A stretch of DNA of 64,000 nucleotides from Sphingomonas sp. TZW2008 (GTDB lineage Bacteria; Pseudomonadota; Alphaproteobacteria; Sphingomonadales; Sphingomonadaceae). The stretch covers positions 62,001-126,000 of the forward strand of contig NZ_BDJB01000005.1 in assembly GCF_002117915.1 (NCBI RefSeq). Reading direction: 5' to 3'. The translations under genes were made by a program, and so were the position numbers. The notes beneath the pieces were generated by a model. It did no database searches, was not told the DNA's origin, and worked only from the letters and a program-made list of their open reading frames with translations. This document shows, piece after piece, positions 34,209-42,611 of the stretch. How positions within the stretch are numbered: position 1 is the first letter of the stretch; the number at the start of each line of letters is the position of its first letter.

Positions 34209-34988
34209 TTAGTCCTTCCACCGAACGAATACCTGATTGTCGCGCCGGTCGATGTCGATCGAGGGGATCGCGTCGACGAGGTCGGAGAGACGCTTGTAGC
34301 CGTAGTTGCGCACGTCGAAGCTCGAACGGTTTGCCGCGCGCTGGCCGAGCGCGGAGAGGCCGACGAAGCCCTTCGCGTCGGGCTTCAGCGATTCGTACGC
34401 GTCGAACAGCAATTGCAGCAGTTCCGGGTCGTCGACGGTACCTGCGAGTGACTTTGCCGCGGCGGGCGGTGCTGCGCCAATCGATGGCGGAACCGATTGA
34501 TCGATCGGCACGTCGACCTTCTTGACGCGCTTCGGCTTGCTCGTTTCGAGCAGCGCGTTGACGTCGATGAAGCGGGTGCACGCAGTGCGGAAGCCCTCGG
34601 GCGTATTGCCGTTGCCGAAACCGTAGACGGGCAGGCCGTCCTGCCGGATGCGCGTCGCCAGCGGCATGAAATCGCTGTCGGATGACATGATGCCGAAGCC
34701 TTGGACGCGCCCGCGGAACAGCAGGTCCATCGCGTCGATCGTCATCTTCATGTCGGTGGCGTTCTTGCCCTTGGTGAGATCGAACTGCTGCTGCGGTTCG
34801 ATCCCGTGCTTCACCGTCATGTCTTGCCAGCCCTTGAGACCCGGCTTGGTCCAGTTGCCGTAGACGCGGCGCACGTTGACGCTGCCGAGCTCGGCAAGGA
34901 CGGTGAGCACGGGATCGATGGCATGCCAGCTGGCATTGTCGGCATCGATCAGCAGCGCGATGTTGCGGGTGGGGAAGTCGTCGCTCAT
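34209..34988 (-). CDS. NYN (LabA/PIN-like) RNase-domain protein with C-terminal OST-HTH/LOTUS domain
   Basis: A 259-residue cytoplasmic protein. Residues about 8-155 are a NYN domain: LLIDADNAS (15-20 region), NWTKPGLKGW, KNATDMKMTIDAMDLLF and IMSSDSDFMPLATRIR carry the conserved acidic residues expected to bind metal for RNA cleavage. Residues about 185-258 form an OST-HTH/LOTUS domain (LQLLFDAYESLKPDAKGFVGLSALG), an RNA-binding wing. A Pro/Ala linker joins them. RNA target unknown. The downstream secreted peptidase gene starts two bases after its stop. Confidence 0.9.
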   Translation of the reverse strand: MSDDFPTRNIALLIDADNASWHAIDPVLTVLAELGSVNVRRVYGNWTKPGLKGWQDMTVKHGIEPQQQFDLTKGKNATDMKMTIDAMDLLFRGRVQGFGIMSSDSDFMPLATRIRQDGLPVYGFGNGNTPEGFRTACTRFIDVNALLETSKPKRVKKVDVPIDQSVPPSIGAAPPAAAKSLAGTVDDPELLQLLFDAYESLKPDAKGFVGLSALGQRAANRSSFDVRNYGYKRLSDLVDAIPSIDIDRRDNQVFVRWKD

Positions 34989-35053
34989 CCGCGCCGCATC
35001 GGCGCTGGATGTGCTGCCGTCAATCAGTCCGCGGCCAATCGCGCCCGCGCCGA

Positions 35054-35293
35054 TCAGTCGTTGCCGCGGCGATCGCTGCGATACGCTTGGCCGGCATCGA
35101 TGTCGTCCTGTTTGGTGGCGCGCGTCGTACCGTCCGGATCGTCGACTTGCTTGAGATCAGCGGCAGAGCCGATGTCGCGCCCGAGCGCGCCGCCGCTGGT
35201 ACCGGTATCGGCGGCGCCGGTGGGGATCATGCCTTCGATGACATCCTTGTCGTCGTGATCGCGCGCGCTTTCGGTGCGGGGATTTTCGTCCAT
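35054..35293 (-). CDS. Small acidic hydrophilic hypothetical protein (79 aa)
   Basis: A 79-residue protein rich in Asp, Gly, Thr and Arg with no hydrophobic segment (starts MDENPRTESARDHDDKDVIE, centre IPTGAADTGTSGGALGRDIG). AAGGAG sits about 9 bases before the ATG, and the sequence type recurs in sphingomonad genomes, so I regard it as real. Likely disordered; no function can be proposed. It lies between greB and the NYN gene on the same strand with about 60-base gaps. Confidence 0.65.
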   Translation of the reverse strand: MDENPRTESARDHDDKDVIEGMIPTGAADTGTSGGALGRDIGSAADLKQVDDPDGTTRATKQDDIDAGQAYRSDRRGND

Positions 35294-35351
35294 TACCTCA
35301 ACTCCTTGTACGGGAAACCAAAGAACGGGCGGGCGGCGCGTCGGGTTGCGT

Positions 35352-35834
35352 TCAGGAAGTGGGATAGCTGACGGAGATCACCTCATATTCGCGCTCGCCA
35401 GCGGGAAGCGCGACGCGGCGAAGGTCGCCAATCGCGGCGCCGCGCAGCGCGCGCGCGAGCGGCGCGTTCCAGCCAATGCGCCCGGTGCCCGCATCGGCTT
35501 CGTCGTCGCCGACGAGCGTCAGCGTGCGATGCTGGTCGTCCTCATCGGCGATCGTCACCGTCGCGCCGAAATAGACGCGCGAGCGGTCGGGCGCCTGCGC
35601 GGGATCGACGACCTTCGCCGCCTTCATCCGGCGCGACAAGAAGCCGAGCCTGCGGTCGATCTCGCGCAGGCGCTTGCGGCCGTAGATATAGTCGCCGTTC
35701 TCCGACCGATCGCCGTTGCCGGCCGCCCAGGCGATCGTTTCGACGAGCGCCGGGCGCTCGGTGGCGAAGAGGTGGTCATATTCCTGGCGCAGCGCGGCAT
35801 AGCCGGCGGGCGTGATGTAGTTCGGGCGATCCAT
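35352..35834 (-). CDS. greB: Transcription elongation factor GreB
   Basis: A 160-residue factor that enters the RNA polymerase secondary channel and stimulates cleavage of backtracked RNA. The N-terminal coiled coil (YITPAGYAALRQEYDHLFAT) carries the tip acidic residues in AAGNGDRSENGDYIYGRKRLREIDRRL, and the C-terminal FKBP-like domain contains FGATVTIADEDDQHRTLTLV and PLARALRGAAIGDLRRV. The GDRSENGDY-IYGRKRLREID wording is the GreB rather than the GreA version. Confidence 0.93.
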   Translation of the reverse strand: MDRPNYITPAGYAALRQEYDHLFATERPALVETIAWAAGNGDRSENGDYIYGRKRLREIDRRLGFLSRRMKAAKVVDPAQAPDRSRVYFGATVTIADEDDQHRTLTLVGDDEADAGTGRIGWNAPLARALRGAAIGDLRRVALPAGEREYEVISVSYPTS

Positions 35835-35923
35835 CGCGTCGTTCTACGCGCTGCGTCCGCAGCCGTCATGCCGTGCGGTCGTCGCCGGGTCGCAAAGTCC
35901 CCTCGAGCCGGCTCCGCGCTGGC

Positions 35924-37948
35924 TTACCCCGTGCGATTGCGGCCGAGGTACCAGCTGAGGTTCGCCGGCCCGCGGCTGCGCGCGCGCGACGGGTTCATCA
36001 GATCGTAGACGACGGCATTCTCGAGCACGCGCTGAACGTAGTTGCGCGTCTCGGTGAAGGGGATCGCCTCGATCCAGTCGACCATGTCGACGCCGCCGAT
36101 GCGCGGATCGCCGTTGGCGCGCAGCCACTTGTTCACGTTGCCCGGCCCGGCGTTATAGGCGGCGACGGCGAGCGGATAGCTGCCGTAGCTGTCGAACACG
36201 CGGCTGAAGTAGCTCGACCCGAGCTGCGCGTTATAACTCGTGTCCAAGATCAGCCGGCCGGTATCGTAGGGCAGGCCGATCTTGCCCGCCTGCTCGCGCG
36301 CGGTGCCGGGCATCAGCTGCATCAGCCCGCGCGCCCCGGCGGACGAAATGGCGGCGCGATCGAACTGGCTTTCCTGGCGGGCGATCGCGTGAATCATCGT
36401 CCACTGATTGTCATACCCCGATGGCACGGCGACGGTCGGAAAGGCGATCGCGCTGTAATCGGTGAGGCCATTCTGCATCGCGGCGCGACCCACCATCACC
36501 GCGAGGTCGGGGCGGCGGATCGTCCGTGACAATTCGTCGGCGAGGAAGTGGTCAGCATCGGAAGAGACCGATCCCGCAATCACCTTCACGAACGCTGACT
36601 GATCCTGATATTGCCCGATCGCGCCGAGGAACTGCGCCGCGCGGACGGTCTCGCGTGCGAAGAACGCCTGGCGCGTCGCAGGATCGATCGCGCGCGGGGC
36701 GAGCGGCGGCGGCGCCGCAAGCGGGCGACGCAGATGCTCGATCGCGAGCTGGCCGTAGAACTGATCGCGATAGCCGGCGGCGCGGTTGAAGAAGGCGTCG
36801 CGATCCGCCGCGCGCCCCGCCGCCTCGGCAGCGCGGCCGGCCCAGTAGAACCCCTTCGCGCGGGTCTGCGGCGACTGGCTCCCGCGCCCGTAGCGATCGA
36901 ACATCGTCATCGCATCGGCGGGACGGTTCAGCTTGTTGAGCGCGGTCTGGCCGGCAAGCCAGACGAGGCTCGTATAATCGTCCCGCTCGCCATATGGCTT
37001 CTTCGACACGTCGGTGCCGAGCGGGTAGGCGTCGTCGACCTGACGCGCGATGTCGTAGGCGGTCTGATGCTGATTGTCCGACGCCGCGCCGCGCGCGTTG
37101 ACGAGCAGCACCTCGTAGAATTCCTCGACATTGCCGGGCCTGATCATGCCGGGCGCACGGGTGCGGGCGAGCCAGCTGCGCGCGCTGGGCGAGGCGCCGC
37201 TGTTGCGCAGCCACACCGCCTTGTCGGCGACATAGCCCGCGTCACTGCTGCCGATCGCGTCGTTCGCTGCGGCAAGCGCGGAAGCGGTCTGGGCGCCGGT
37301 GCGGAACGCCAGCCGCGCCTCGAACAGCGATCGTCGTGCGGGCGAGGTGAGCGCGATCTGCCGCGCCGCGAGCCCGGTTGAGCCCTGCCACAGCAGCGCA
37401 TCCATGCGCGCGTCGTGATCGTCGGGGCGCAGCGCGCCGGCGAAGCTCGTCAGCAGCGTGGATTCGTCGGTGGGCGACAGCGCGCCGCGGCGCCATGCAT
37501 TGCGCGCGGCCTCATAGGCCTCGGCAGGCGCGCCGCTTGCCTGCAGCGCGCGCGCGAAGGCGACGCCGCCGGCGGCGGTCTGCGGCGGGAAGCGGCGAAA
37601 ATAGGCGACGACGTTGCCGGGCGCGGCATAGCCGTTGCCCGCCTGTTTCTCGGCCGCGCGGCGGTTCGCCGCCTCGTTGGGCCAGCCAGGGTGCGCCATC
37701 AGGAAGCCGGCATAGCTGTCGAACGGCAGCGAATCGGTTTGCTGCAGCGCGCGCCACTGCGCGACGGCGGCGGCGATCGCGCCATTGTCGGTGTAGCTCG
37801 GCGTGGGCTGAACGTTCGCCGATTGCTGCCCGAGCAGGTTCGCCGCCCGCGTGCGGGCGGCCTCGTCCTGATCCTGCGCGACGAACAGCGCGCCGCCCAG
37901 CCCAAGAGCCATTCCGATGATCGCGCCCGATTTCAATCCTGTCACCAT
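35924..37948 (-). CDS. Soluble lytic murein transglycosylase (Slt70-like)
   Basis: A 674-residue periplasmic enzyme cleaving peptidoglycan to 1,6-anhydro products. A hydrophobic N-terminus (VTGLKSGAIIGMALGLGGAL) acts as signal or anchor. A long helical superhelix precedes the C-terminal SLT domain, where the catalytic Glu is in AIARQESQFDRAAISSAGARGLMQLMP; later AVAAYNAGPGNVNKWL and FTETRNYVQRVLENAVVYD complete the motif set. ATG 37948 was chosen over 37969 because the latter adds a short soluble leader. It is divergent from dapA with a 76-base shared promoter region. Confidence 0.93.
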   Translation of the reverse strand: MVTGLKSGAIIGMALGLGGALFVAQDQDEAARTRAANLLGQQSANVQPTPSYTDNGAIAAAVAQWRALQQTDSLPFDSYAGFLMAHPGWPNEAANRRAAEKQAGNGYAAPGNVVAYFRRFPPQTAAGGVAFARALQASGAPAEAYEAARNAWRRGALSPTDESTLLTSFAGALRPDDHDARMDALLWQGSTGLAARQIALTSPARRSLFEARLAFRTGAQTASALAAANDAIGSSDAGYVADKAVWLRNSGASPSARSWLARTRAPGMIRPGNVEEFYEVLLVNARGAASDNQHQTAYDIARQVDDAYPLGTDVSKKPYGERDDYTSLVWLAGQTALNKLNRPADAMTMFDRYGRGSQSPQTRAKGFYWAGRAAEAAGRAADRDAFFNRAAGYRDQFYGQLAIEHLRRPLAAPPPLAPRAIDPATRQAFFARETVRAAQFLGAIGQYQDQSAFVKVIAGSVSSDADHFLADELSRTIRRPDLAVMVGRAAMQNGLTDYSAIAFPTVAVPSGYDNQWTMIHAIARQESQFDRAAISSAGARGLMQLMPGTAREQAGKIGLPYDTGRLILDTSYNAQLGSSYFSRVFDSYGSYPLAVAAYNAGPGNVNKWLRANGDPRIGGVDMVDWIEAIPFTETRNYVQRVLENAVVYDLMNPSRARSRGPANLSWYLGRNRTG

Positions 37949-38024
37949 GTGGACAGAATAGCCGGCCAACCCGTATCTGTCCTGAACAGATCAACGCATC
38001 TATCCGATTTCAGGAGCATCCCCC

Positions 38025-38900
38025 ATGTTTTCCGGTTCGATCCCGGCGCTCGTCACGCCGTTCGACGCCGATGGCCGCTTCGTCGAGGCGGCGTATCGCG
38101 AGCACATCGAATGGCAGATCGCGGAAGGATCGTCGGCGCTGGTGCCGTGCGGCACGACCGGGGAGGCGGCGACGCTGACCAAGGACGAGCAGTTCGGGAT
38201 CGTGAAGGTGTGCGTCGATCAGGCGCGCGGACGCGTGCCGGTGATCGCGGGGGCGGGGTCGAACGACACGCGCGTCGCGGCGGAGAACATTGCGGCGGCG
38301 AAGGCGGCGGGCGCCGATGCGGCGCTGATGGTGCCGCCCTATTACAATCGCCCGTCGCAGGAGGGCATCTATCAGCATTTCGCCGCGCTGGGGCCCACCG
38401 CCGCGTTGCCGATCGTGCTGTACAACGTGCCGGCGCGGACGGTGACCGATATCCTGCCCGAGACGCTGATCCGCATCGTTTCCGTCTTTCCCAAGGTGTT
38501 CGTGGCGGTGAAGGACGCGAGCGGGGTGCTGCAGCGCGTGTCGCAGCATCGCGCGGCGCTGGGTGACGATTTCTGCCAGCTGTCCGGCAACGACGATCTG
38601 GCGCTGGCGTACAATGCGGTGGGCGGCGCGGGATGCATCTCGGTCAGCGCCAACGTCGCGCCGCGGCTGTGCGCGGATTTCCAGGCGGTGGGGACCGGCG
38701 CAGACGCGCTCGCGCTGCACGACAAGCTGTTCGCGCTGCATACCGCGCTGTTCACCGACGCGTCGCCGGGCCCGGTCAAATATGCGATGACGAAGGTCCG
38801 GCCGGGCTTCCCGGCCGGTTTGCGGCTGCCGATGACGTGGCCGGGGGAAGCGGCACGGGCGGCGGTAGATGCGGGCCTCGCGCGCGCCGGGCTGGCCTGA
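38025..38900 (+). CDS. dapA: 4-hydroxy-tetrahydrodipicolinate synthase
   Basis: Condenses pyruvate with aspartate semialdehyde, the first committed step to diaminopimelate and lysine. TIM-barrel aldolase with the Schiff-base lysine Lys163 (FVAVKDASG), Tyr133 (VLYNVPART) and the GTTGE motif (43-47). 291 residues is typical. AGGAG at 38012 precedes the ATG at normal distance. Confidence 0.97.
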   Translation: MFSGSIPALVTPFDADGRFVEAAYREHIEWQIAEGSSALVPCGTTGEAATLTKDEQFGIVKVCVDQARGRVPVIAGAGSNDTRVAAENIAAAKAAGADAALMVPPYYNRPSQEGIYQHFAALGPTAALPIVLYNVPARTVTDILPETLIRIVSVFPKVFVAVKDASGVLQRVSQHRAALGDDFCQLSGNDDLALAYNAVGGAGCISVSANVAPRLCADFQAVGTGADALALHDKLFALHTALFTDASPGPVKYAMTKVRPGFPAGLRLPMTWPGEAARAAVDAGLARAGLA

Positions 38901-38968
38901 CGCGGCACGCCGCAATGCCGCCGCAATAGCCGCGCAGCGTAGCGCCGGAAGCATGGCGGGAGGCGGCA

Positions 38969-39292
38969 GTGGCGGGTTGGGTGATGCTCGCGCTGCAGGT
39001 GGTCGCCGGCCCACCCGCACCGGTGCCGCCGCGGCGCGCATCCGAGCGGCCGTGTCCGGTCGCGCAGCCCGGTGAGGACATCGTCGTGTGCGCGCGGCCG
39101 AACGACGAATTCCGGCTGAAGCCGCTGCCCGACCGTTTCGTCGCCGAGCGCACGCCACCTAAGGCGGAGACGTCGATCGCCGGCGTCGGGCGGGTCGCGG
39201 CGGAAGTGGAGCAGGGGGCGGACGCGCAGGGCGGCGTGATCAACCGCGCCATGATCCGGCTGCGTATCCCGCTGGGCCGCGCCGCGCGCTAG
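38969..39292 (+). CDS. Small exported hypothetical protein (107 aa) with paired cysteines
   Basis: Begins with a short hydrophobic stretch ([14 protein letters not shown]) that can serve as a signal sequence, then a proline-rich linker and the motif [24 protein letters not shown], in which two Cys flank a Gly-Glu-Asp-Ile core. This C-P-x-GEDIVVC-R pattern recurs in short sphingomonad periplasmic proteins of unknown function, from my recollection. GTG start 38969 has GGGAGG about six bases upstream. Located between dapA and smpB on the same strand. Confidence 0.7.
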   Translation: MAGWVMLALQVVAGPPAPVPPRRASERPCPVAQPGEDIVVCARPNDEFRLKPLPDRFVAERTPPKAETSIAGVGRVAAEVEQGADAQGGVINRAMIRLRIPLGRAAR

Positions 39293-39341
39293 AAGGACGC
39301 GGCTTCCCACGCGACATGCGACGCCCTACATCGCCCGTCCC

Positions 39342-39824
39342 ATGTCGCGTCCCAAGCCAGCCACCTTCGACAAGAAGAAGATCGTCGCGGAAAACCGCCG
39401 CGCGCGTTTCGATTATGAGATCGACACCAAGTACGAGGCGGGGATCGTCCTGACCGGTACCGAGGTGAAGAGCCTGCGCTTCGGCGAGGGATCGATCGCG
39501 GAGAGCTACGCCGAGGTGAACGACGGCGGCGTGTGGCTGGTCAATTCGAACATCCCCGAATTCAGCCACGGCAACCGTTTCAATCACGAGCCTAAGCGGC
39601 CGCGTAAACTGCTGCTTCACGAGCGCGAGGTAAACAAGCTGCACGGCGCGGTGGCGCGCGACGGCATGACGCTGGTTCCGTTGATGATCTACTTCAACGG
39701 CCAGGGGCGCGCCAAGGTGGAGCTGGCATTGGCGAAGGGCAGGAAAGCGCACGACAAGCGCGACCATATCAAGGAGCGCGACTGGAAACGCGACGCGGCG
39801 CGAATCATGCGCGAGCGCGGCTGA
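39342..39824 (+). CDS. smpB: SsrA-binding protein SmpB
   Basis: Binds tmRNA and brings it to stalled ribosomes; released proteins are tagged for ClpXP (encoded at 9.7-11.7 kb). The OB-fold core with [22 protein letters not shown], the [20 protein letters not shown] region and the basic C-terminal tail ([20 protein letters not shown]) needed for decoding-site entry are all present. 160 residues is standard. The stop shares one base with the next ATG (TGATG). Confidence 0.97.
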   Translation: MSRPKPATFDKKKIVAENRRARFDYEIDTKYEAGIVLTGTEVKSLRFGEGSIAESYAEVNDGGVWLVNSNIPEFSHGNRFNHEPKRPRKLLLHEREVNKLHGAVARDGMTLVPLMIYFNGQGRAKVELALAKGRKAHDKRDHIKERDWKRDAARIMRERG

Positions 39825-40408
39825 TGGCGGCGCGGCCGCCGTCAATCTGGCAGCGGTTCGCGGGTTGGTGTCACCGGAACCTGCCGACACGCGAATCGAT
39901 GGAGCAGAGCCGGATGCTGCGCCCCGTGGCGCACCGCGTGCTCGCGCCGGCGCTGTGGCGCTTCACGCGGCGATCAGTGCCGCGCGGTGTCGCGCTCGGC
40001 ATGGTGACGGGCATCCTGTTTCCCGTGGCACAGATCCCGTTCTCCGCACTGCTCGCGCTGCCGGTGCGCGCCAACATCCCCGCAGCGGCGCTGACGACGT
40101 TCATCACCAATCCGCTAACGACGCCGCCCTTGTGGGTAGCGGCTTATTACATCGGCAAATGGTCGCTGCGGCTCGATCAGGCACTGCCGGGCGATCCCGT
40201 CAGCAAGGCGGCGCACGATGCCGCGCAGTCGAGCTGGATGCAGTGGCTGATGTCCGATGCGGCGCCTGCGACCGCGCTGGGGTTGCTGATCGTCACGGTG
40301 GTCCTTTCGGCCGCCGGTTACGGCTTGTCCGCGCTTGGCTGGCGGCTGTGGATCGCGCGCAAGTGGCGGCATCGTCACATCCGCAACCACATTGACGAGG
40401 AGTCTTAA
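39824..40408 (+). CDS. DUF2062 domain membrane protein
   Basis: A 194-residue inner-membrane protein. The DUF2062 signature SVPRGVALGMVTGILFPVAQIPFSALLALPVRANIPAAALTTFITNPLT is followed by WVAAYYIGKW and a second hydrophobic segment near residue 155-175. Function unknown; it is very often found beside smpB in alphaproteobacteria, as here, with a one-base stop/start overlap. An amphipathic basic N-terminus (WQRFAGWCHRNLPTRESMEQ) is probably cytoplasmic. Confidence 0.88.
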   Translation: MAARPPSIWQRFAGWCHRNLPTRESMEQSRMLRPVAHRVLAPALWRFTRRSVPRGVALGMVTGILFPVAQIPFSALLALPVRANIPAAALTTFITNPLTTPPLWVAAYYIGKWSLRLDQALPGDPVSKAAHDAAQSSWMQWLMSDAAPATALGLLIVTVVLSAAGYGLSALGWRLWIARKWRHRHIRNHIDEES

Positions 40409-40450
40409 GCGGATAGAACACGCGCCTTCCCCAACGAAGGCATCGTATCC

Positions 40451-42550
40451 ATGCGTTCATCGTACATCGTCGCGGCCATCCTCTCGACCACCGCCGTGGC
40501 CGCCATTGCCCAGACCACGACGCGGGCGTCCGCCAAGGCGCAGACCGCCGAGCAGACCGCGACCGTCGGCGAGGCAACCGCCGGCCCGGTGACGCCCGCC
40601 ACCGCGGGCAAGCCGCAGATCGGCACCTTCGGCTTCGACATGGCGGGCCGCGACACCAGCGTCGCGCCGGGCGACGATTTCTATGACTACGCCAACGGTA
40701 CGTGGGACCGCACGACGCAGATCCCGGCGGACCGCTCAATCTACGGCATGTTCCACGCTTTGCAGGACCTGTCGCGCGAGCAGACCCGCACGATCCTGGA
40801 GGAGCAGAGCCGCCAGCCGGGCAGCAAGTCGGGCGATTTCTACGCGAGCTTTCTCGACGAGGCCGGCGCGAACGCCAAGGGCGTGACGCCGGTGAAGCCG
40901 TGGATCGCAGCGATCAAGGCGGCGCCGAGCAAGGCGGCGCTCGCTGCAGAGGCAGGGCGGATGCAGCGGCGCGGCGTGGGCACGCTGTGGAGCACCTACG
41001 TCACCCAGGACGACAAGGCGCCCGACACCTACGCGGTAGCGTTCAGCCAGTCGGGGCTCGGGCTGCCCGACCGCGACTATTATCTGAAGGACGACGCCAA
41101 GCTCGCCGCCAACCGCACCGCGTACCAGGCGTATCTGGCGCGGATGCTGACGCTGGCGGGCGAGCCGAACGCCGAGGCGCGTGCCGCAGCGGTGGTCGCG
41201 ATGGAGAAGGGGCTGGCGACCGCGCACTGGACGCGCGTCGAGAGCCGCGATGCGGACAAGACGTACAACAAGCTGAGCTTCGCCGATCTCAACACGCGCG
41301 CACCCGGCTATCCCTGGGCCGAGCATTTCAAGGCAGCGGGCATTCCGACCACCGCGACGCTGCTCGTCGCACAGCCGAGCGCGTTCACCGGCGAGGCCAA
41401 GGTGTGGAACGACACGCCGCTGCCGGTGCTCAAGGATCACCTGATGCTGCGCATGCTGTCGAGCTATGCGCGGTACCTGTCGAAGGACTTCGACGATACC
41501 CGCTTCGCCTTCTACGGCACCGAGCTTGCCGGTACGCCGCAGCAGCAGGCGCGCTGGAAGCGCGGTGTCGACCTCGTCAGCGACCAGCTGGGCGAGGATG
41601 TCGGCAAGGCCTATGTCGCGCGCTATTTCCCGCCCGAGGCGAAGGCAGCAGCGGATGCGCTTGTGCGCAATGTCATCGTTTCGATGGGCGATCGGCTGAA
41701 AAAGCTGGAATGGATGGCGCCCGAGACCAAGCAGAAGGCGCTGGCGAAGCTCGCCGCGTTCACGCCCAAGATCGGTTATCCCGAGACGTGGCGCGACTAT
41801 TCGGCGCTTGAGGTCCGTCGTGACGACCTTGTCGGCAACGTCGCACGCGCGACGGAGTTTGAATTCCAGCGCAACCTGAACAAGCTCGGCCAGCCGATCG
41901 ATCGCGGCGAGTGGTTCATGACGCCGATGACGATCAATGCCTACGCCAACCCGACGATGAACGAGATCGTCTTCCCGGCGGCGATCCTGCAGCCGCCGTT
42001 CTTCGATCCGAAGGCCGACCCGGCGGTAAACTACGGCGGGATCGGCGCGGTGATCGGCCACGAGATCAGCCACCACTTCGATGATCAGGGCCGCAAGTAC
42101 GACGCGACCGGCAAGCTGACCGACTGGTGGACCGCGCAGGACGTCGCGCGCTTCAAGACCTTCACCGATCGGCTGGTCGCGCAATACGATGCCTATGAGC
42201 CGCTGCCGGGCCAGCACGTGCAGGGTGGGCTGACACTGGGCGAGAACATCGCCGATCTCGCGGGGCTGACGGTGGCGATCGACGCCTATCACCGGTCGCT
42301 GAACGGCAAGCCGGCGCCGGTGATCGACGGGGTCAGCGGCGATCAGCGTTTCTATCTCGGCTGGGCGCAGGTGTGGCGAACAAAGTATCGCGAGCCGATG
42401 CTGCGCCAGCTGCTACTTTCCGATCCGCACTCACCGGGGATGCGACGCGCCGACATCGTGCGCAATCTCGATCCTTGGTACGCGGCGTTCGACGCCAAGC
42501 CCAGCCAGAAGCTGTACCTGACCGATCAGCAGCGTATTCGCATCTGGTGA
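40451..42550 (+). CDS. Secreted M13 family metallopeptidase (neprilysin-like)
   Basis: A 699-residue exported zinc endopeptidase. Residues 1-21 (MRSSYIVAAILSTTAVAAIA) form the signal peptide. The start of the mature domain (DTSVAPGDDFYDYANGTWDR) and the active site VIGHEISHHFDDQGRKYD with the HExxH-type HEISH, then LGENIADLAGL with the third ligand Glu, are diagnostic of M13. NAYANPTMNEIVFPAAILQ binds substrate. It degrades peptides up to about 40 residues. It stands alone between the DUF2062 gene and cckA. Confidence 0.95.
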   Translation: MRSSYIVAAILSTTAVAAIAQTTTRASAKAQTAEQTATVGEATAGPVTPATAGKPQIGTFGFDMAGRDTSVAPGDDFYDYANGTWDRTTQIPADRSIYGMFHALQDLSREQTRTILEEQSRQPGSKSGDFYASFLDEAGANAKGVTPVKPWIAAIKAAPSKAALAAEAGRMQRRGVGTLWSTYVTQDDKAPDTYAVAFSQSGLGLPDRDYYLKDDAKLAANRTAYQAYLARMLTLAGEPNAEARAAAVVAMEKGLATAHWTRVESRDADKTYNKLSFADLNTRAPGYPWAEHFKAAGIPTTATLLVAQPSAFTGEAKVWNDTPLPVLKDHLMLRMLSSYARYLSKDFDDTRFAFYGTELAGTPQQQARWKRGVDLVSDQLGEDVGKAYVARYFPPEAKAAADALVRNVIVSMGDRLKKLEWMAPETKQKALAKLAAFTPKIGYPETWRDYSALEVRRDDLVGNVARATEFEFQRNLNKLGQPIDRGEWFMTPMTINAYANPTMNEIVFPAAILQPPFFDPKADPAVNYGGIGAVIGHEISHHFDDQGRKYDATGKLTDWWTAQDVARFKTFTDRLVAQYDAYEPLPGQHVQGGLTLGENIADLAGLTVAIDAYHRSLNGKPAPVIDGVSGDQRFYLGWAQVWRTKYREPMLRQLLLSDPHSPGMRRADIVRNLDPWYAAFDAKPSQKLYLTDQQRIRIW

Positions 42551-42611
42551 TCGATCGATCCCCGCCACCCGCTTGACCGCGGGGCGGCGGGGGCGGAAGG
42601 ACGGGGAAGCG

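Noticed and set aside
40736..42292. A 518-codon minus-strand open frame opposite the M13 peptidase gene
   Set aside because: Antisense shadow; the plus strand has the HEISH active site and a signal peptide.
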